Assembly: GCA_017558165.1 (NCBI GenBank) | Contig: JAFYWE010000016.1 | Span: 1 to 7,785 of the forward strand | DNA: 7,785 nucleotides | From: Bacteroidaceae bacterium | Lineage (GTDB): Bacteria > Bacteroidota > Bacteroidia > Bacteroidales > Bacteroidaceae | Direction of reading: 5' to 3' | Part shown: piece after piece, positions 7,139 through 7,785 of the stretch | Layout of the letters: each line of letters opens with the position of its first letter | How positions within the stretch are numbered: the stretch's first letter is position 1 | Translations under genes and position numbers: made by a program | Notes under the pieces: generated by a model | The model's input: only the letters and a program-made list of their open reading frames with translations | The model's database searches: none | Told to the model about the DNA's origin: nothing

Positions 7139-7555
7139 TCATACAACAGGAGGAGCCCTTAAAGCATAGCACGGGACACTGACATCGGGAATCTTGAGAT
7201 GCCATAGGAAAAGGCAGTCAGCTACGGTATCACTCACCGGCAATAGCGGTTGCTGGGGGATGATAAAACTGTCATTGGATACCAGGTATCGCTTCTCGAC
7301 GTGCACATCGTTGCCCGACGCGCGCAGATAGAGCGGGGTATCCTCGCAACATTGCTCCTCGTCGTGGGCGTGCCCTGCGTCGTGACCGTCGCAATCATCG
7401 CAGTCACCGTAGCCGAAGTGAACGTTCTCGATATCGGCACAGCATTCCGCCCACACCCCAACACAATGGTGATGCGGCACAACCTTCTCGCCCAGCAGCA
7501 ATGTCATTGCCACGAGCAGGACAAGATAGGCAGTCTTGCGGAAAGCGGTTCTCAT
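7139..7555 (-). CDS. Small His/Cys-rich secreted or membrane-anchored protein (DUF6769-like), first gene of the efflux operon
   Basis: A 138-residue protein with a basic N-terminus and a hydrophobic stretch at about 9-22 that acts as a signal peptide or membrane anchor. Potential metal ligands follow: HHHC at 28-31, CC at 38-39, CDDC at 52-55, histidines 58, 62 and 64, and CC at 69-70. The second half (about 75-138) has few such residues apart from Cys113, His119 and Cys129, and looks beta-rich with a Pro-rich end. Its size, the HHH motif after the hydrophobic segment and its position before an RND metal pump resemble small Bacteroidota proteins annotated as DUF6769; I cannot confirm the family without a search. 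It is likely a periplasmic metal-binding accessory protein. It is transcribed with the adaptor, which starts 50 bp downstream. The ATG at 7555 is favoured because it places the signal sequence at the N-terminus; no strong Shine-Dalgarno is seen. Confidence 0.8.
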   Translation of the reverse strand: MRTAFRKTAYLVLLVAMTLLLGEKVVPHHHCVGVWAECCADIENVHFGYGDCDDCDGHDAGHAHDEEQCCEDTPLYLRASGNDVHVEKRYLVSNDSFIIPQQPLLPVSDTVADCLFLWHLKIPDVSVPCYALRAPPVV

Positions 7556-7602
7556 TATCGTTTATCTTTTAAGTAATGATACAATATCTACCCTATTTAG
7601 AA

Positions 7603-7620
7603 GCTGTTTAAATTTCTTTC
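7603..7620. repeat. Left arm of an 18-bp inverted repeat upstream of the efflux operon
   Basis: GCTGTTTAAATTTCTTTC here matches, on the opposite strand, the last 18 bases of the window (7768-7785), with 15 of 18 positions identical. On the minus strand this arm directly follows the candidate -7 element, so it would lie in the beginning of the operon transcript. It may be a shared leader or operator, or one end of a small element. Confidence 0.5.
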
Positions 7621-7627
7621 AAAAATA
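7620..7627 (-). promoter_or_regulatory. Candidate -7 promoter element of the efflux operon
   Basis: On the minus strand this reads TATTTTTG, a full match to the Bacteroidetes sigma-ABfr -7 consensus TAnnTTTG. It lies 65 bp upstream of the first start codon, implying a 5' leader of roughly 55-60 nt. No clear TTTG -33 element is found at the usual ~19-bp spacing, so the promoter would be weak or activator-dependent. The core is AT-rich, so a chance match is possible. Confidence 0.4.
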
Positions 7628-7658
7628 TTATTTACATTGTCCTCGAGAAGTGCTTGTC

Positions 7659-7693
7659 TTTTTATGCCCTTTTTTGCCTGTTTTTCCCTTTTT
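7659..7693. promoter_or_regulatory. Phased T-tracts upstream of the operon promoter
   Basis: Runs of five or six T start at 7659, 7670, 7681 and 7689, giving spacings of 11, 11 and 8 bp. On the minus strand these are A-tracts about 32-73 bp upstream of the candidate -7 element. Helically phased A-tracts bend DNA, and at this distance they can act like an UP element or a site for a nucleoid protein. The role is inferred from sequence and position. Confidence 0.4.
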
Positions 7694-7767
7694 CGCAGTT
7701 ACATAGCCCGCTATGCGCCTTTGAAAAATAAAAAAACACTCTAAAAAAGTTCTATAAAAATTTCAAG

Positions 7768-7785
7768 GACATAAATTTAAACAAC
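7768..7785. repeat. Right arm of the 18-bp inverted repeat, at the window edge
   Basis: GACATAAATTTAAACAAC is the inverted partner of 7603-7620 (15 of 18 matches). Read on the plus strand, it contains AAATTTAAACA followed by AC, where the minus-strand copy has AAATTTAAACA followed by GC. It may mark the leader of a divergent gene that starts beyond the window, but the sequence ends here. Confidence 0.45.

Noticed and set aside
7113..7149. CTGTTG / CAACAG inverted repeat between the small His/Cys gene and the adaptor.
   Set aside because: The 6-bp stem around a ~25-nt loop is weak, overlaps the end of the small gene and has no supporting features; it is likely chance.

Overview
The window looks like a chromosomal segment from a member of the Bacteroidales (Bacteroidota). 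Three things point there: a TPR / transmembrane / HTH protein of a type that is abundant in gut Bacteroidales, start sites without clear Shine-Dalgarno sequences, and intergenic repeats of a kind common in these genomes. The species cannot be told from the sequence.

Layout. Positions 1-150 are an AT-rich upstream region with a tandem 10-bp repeat. Positions 151-1857 (+) encode a 568-residue TPR protein with a lipobox, one internal membrane segment, a coiled coil and a C-terminal helix-turn-helix. Positions 1858-2285 are a convergent intergenic region. It holds two direct copies of a ~100-bp hairpin-forming repeat on either side of a 78-bp twin-palindrome element, then a near-perfect palindrome that probably terminates the minus-strand operon. 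Positions 7555 down to 2286 (-) are a three-gene metal-efflux operon. In transcription order it encodes a small secreted or membrane-anchored His/Cys-rich protein (138 aa), a lipoprotein RND adaptor carrying a His/Cys-rich tandem repeat (569 aa), and an HME-type (CusA/CzcA-like) RND pump (1026 aa). Positions 7556-7785 are an AT-rich upstream region with a candidate promoter, phased T-tracts and an inverted pair of 18-bp sequences.

How the genes may work together. The RND pump and adaptor would form the inner-membrane and periplasmic parts of a tripartite metal exporter. The His/Cys-rich small protein and the adaptor's His/Cys repeats could buffer periplasmic metal or hand it to the pump. No outer-membrane channel (TolC/CusC type) and no metal-responsive regulator is encoded here, so both must lie elsewhere if the system is complete. 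The pump lacks the methionine triad of E. coli CusA, so Cu(I)/Ag(I) should not be assumed as substrate. The TPR-HTH gene is convergent to the operon, and nothing in the sequence ties the two functionally.

No rRNA, tRNA, CRISPR array, transposase or phage gene was seen. The unusual points are the metal-binding repeats in the adaptor, the missing outer-membrane component, the nested intergenic repeats and the symmetric sequences upstream of the operon.
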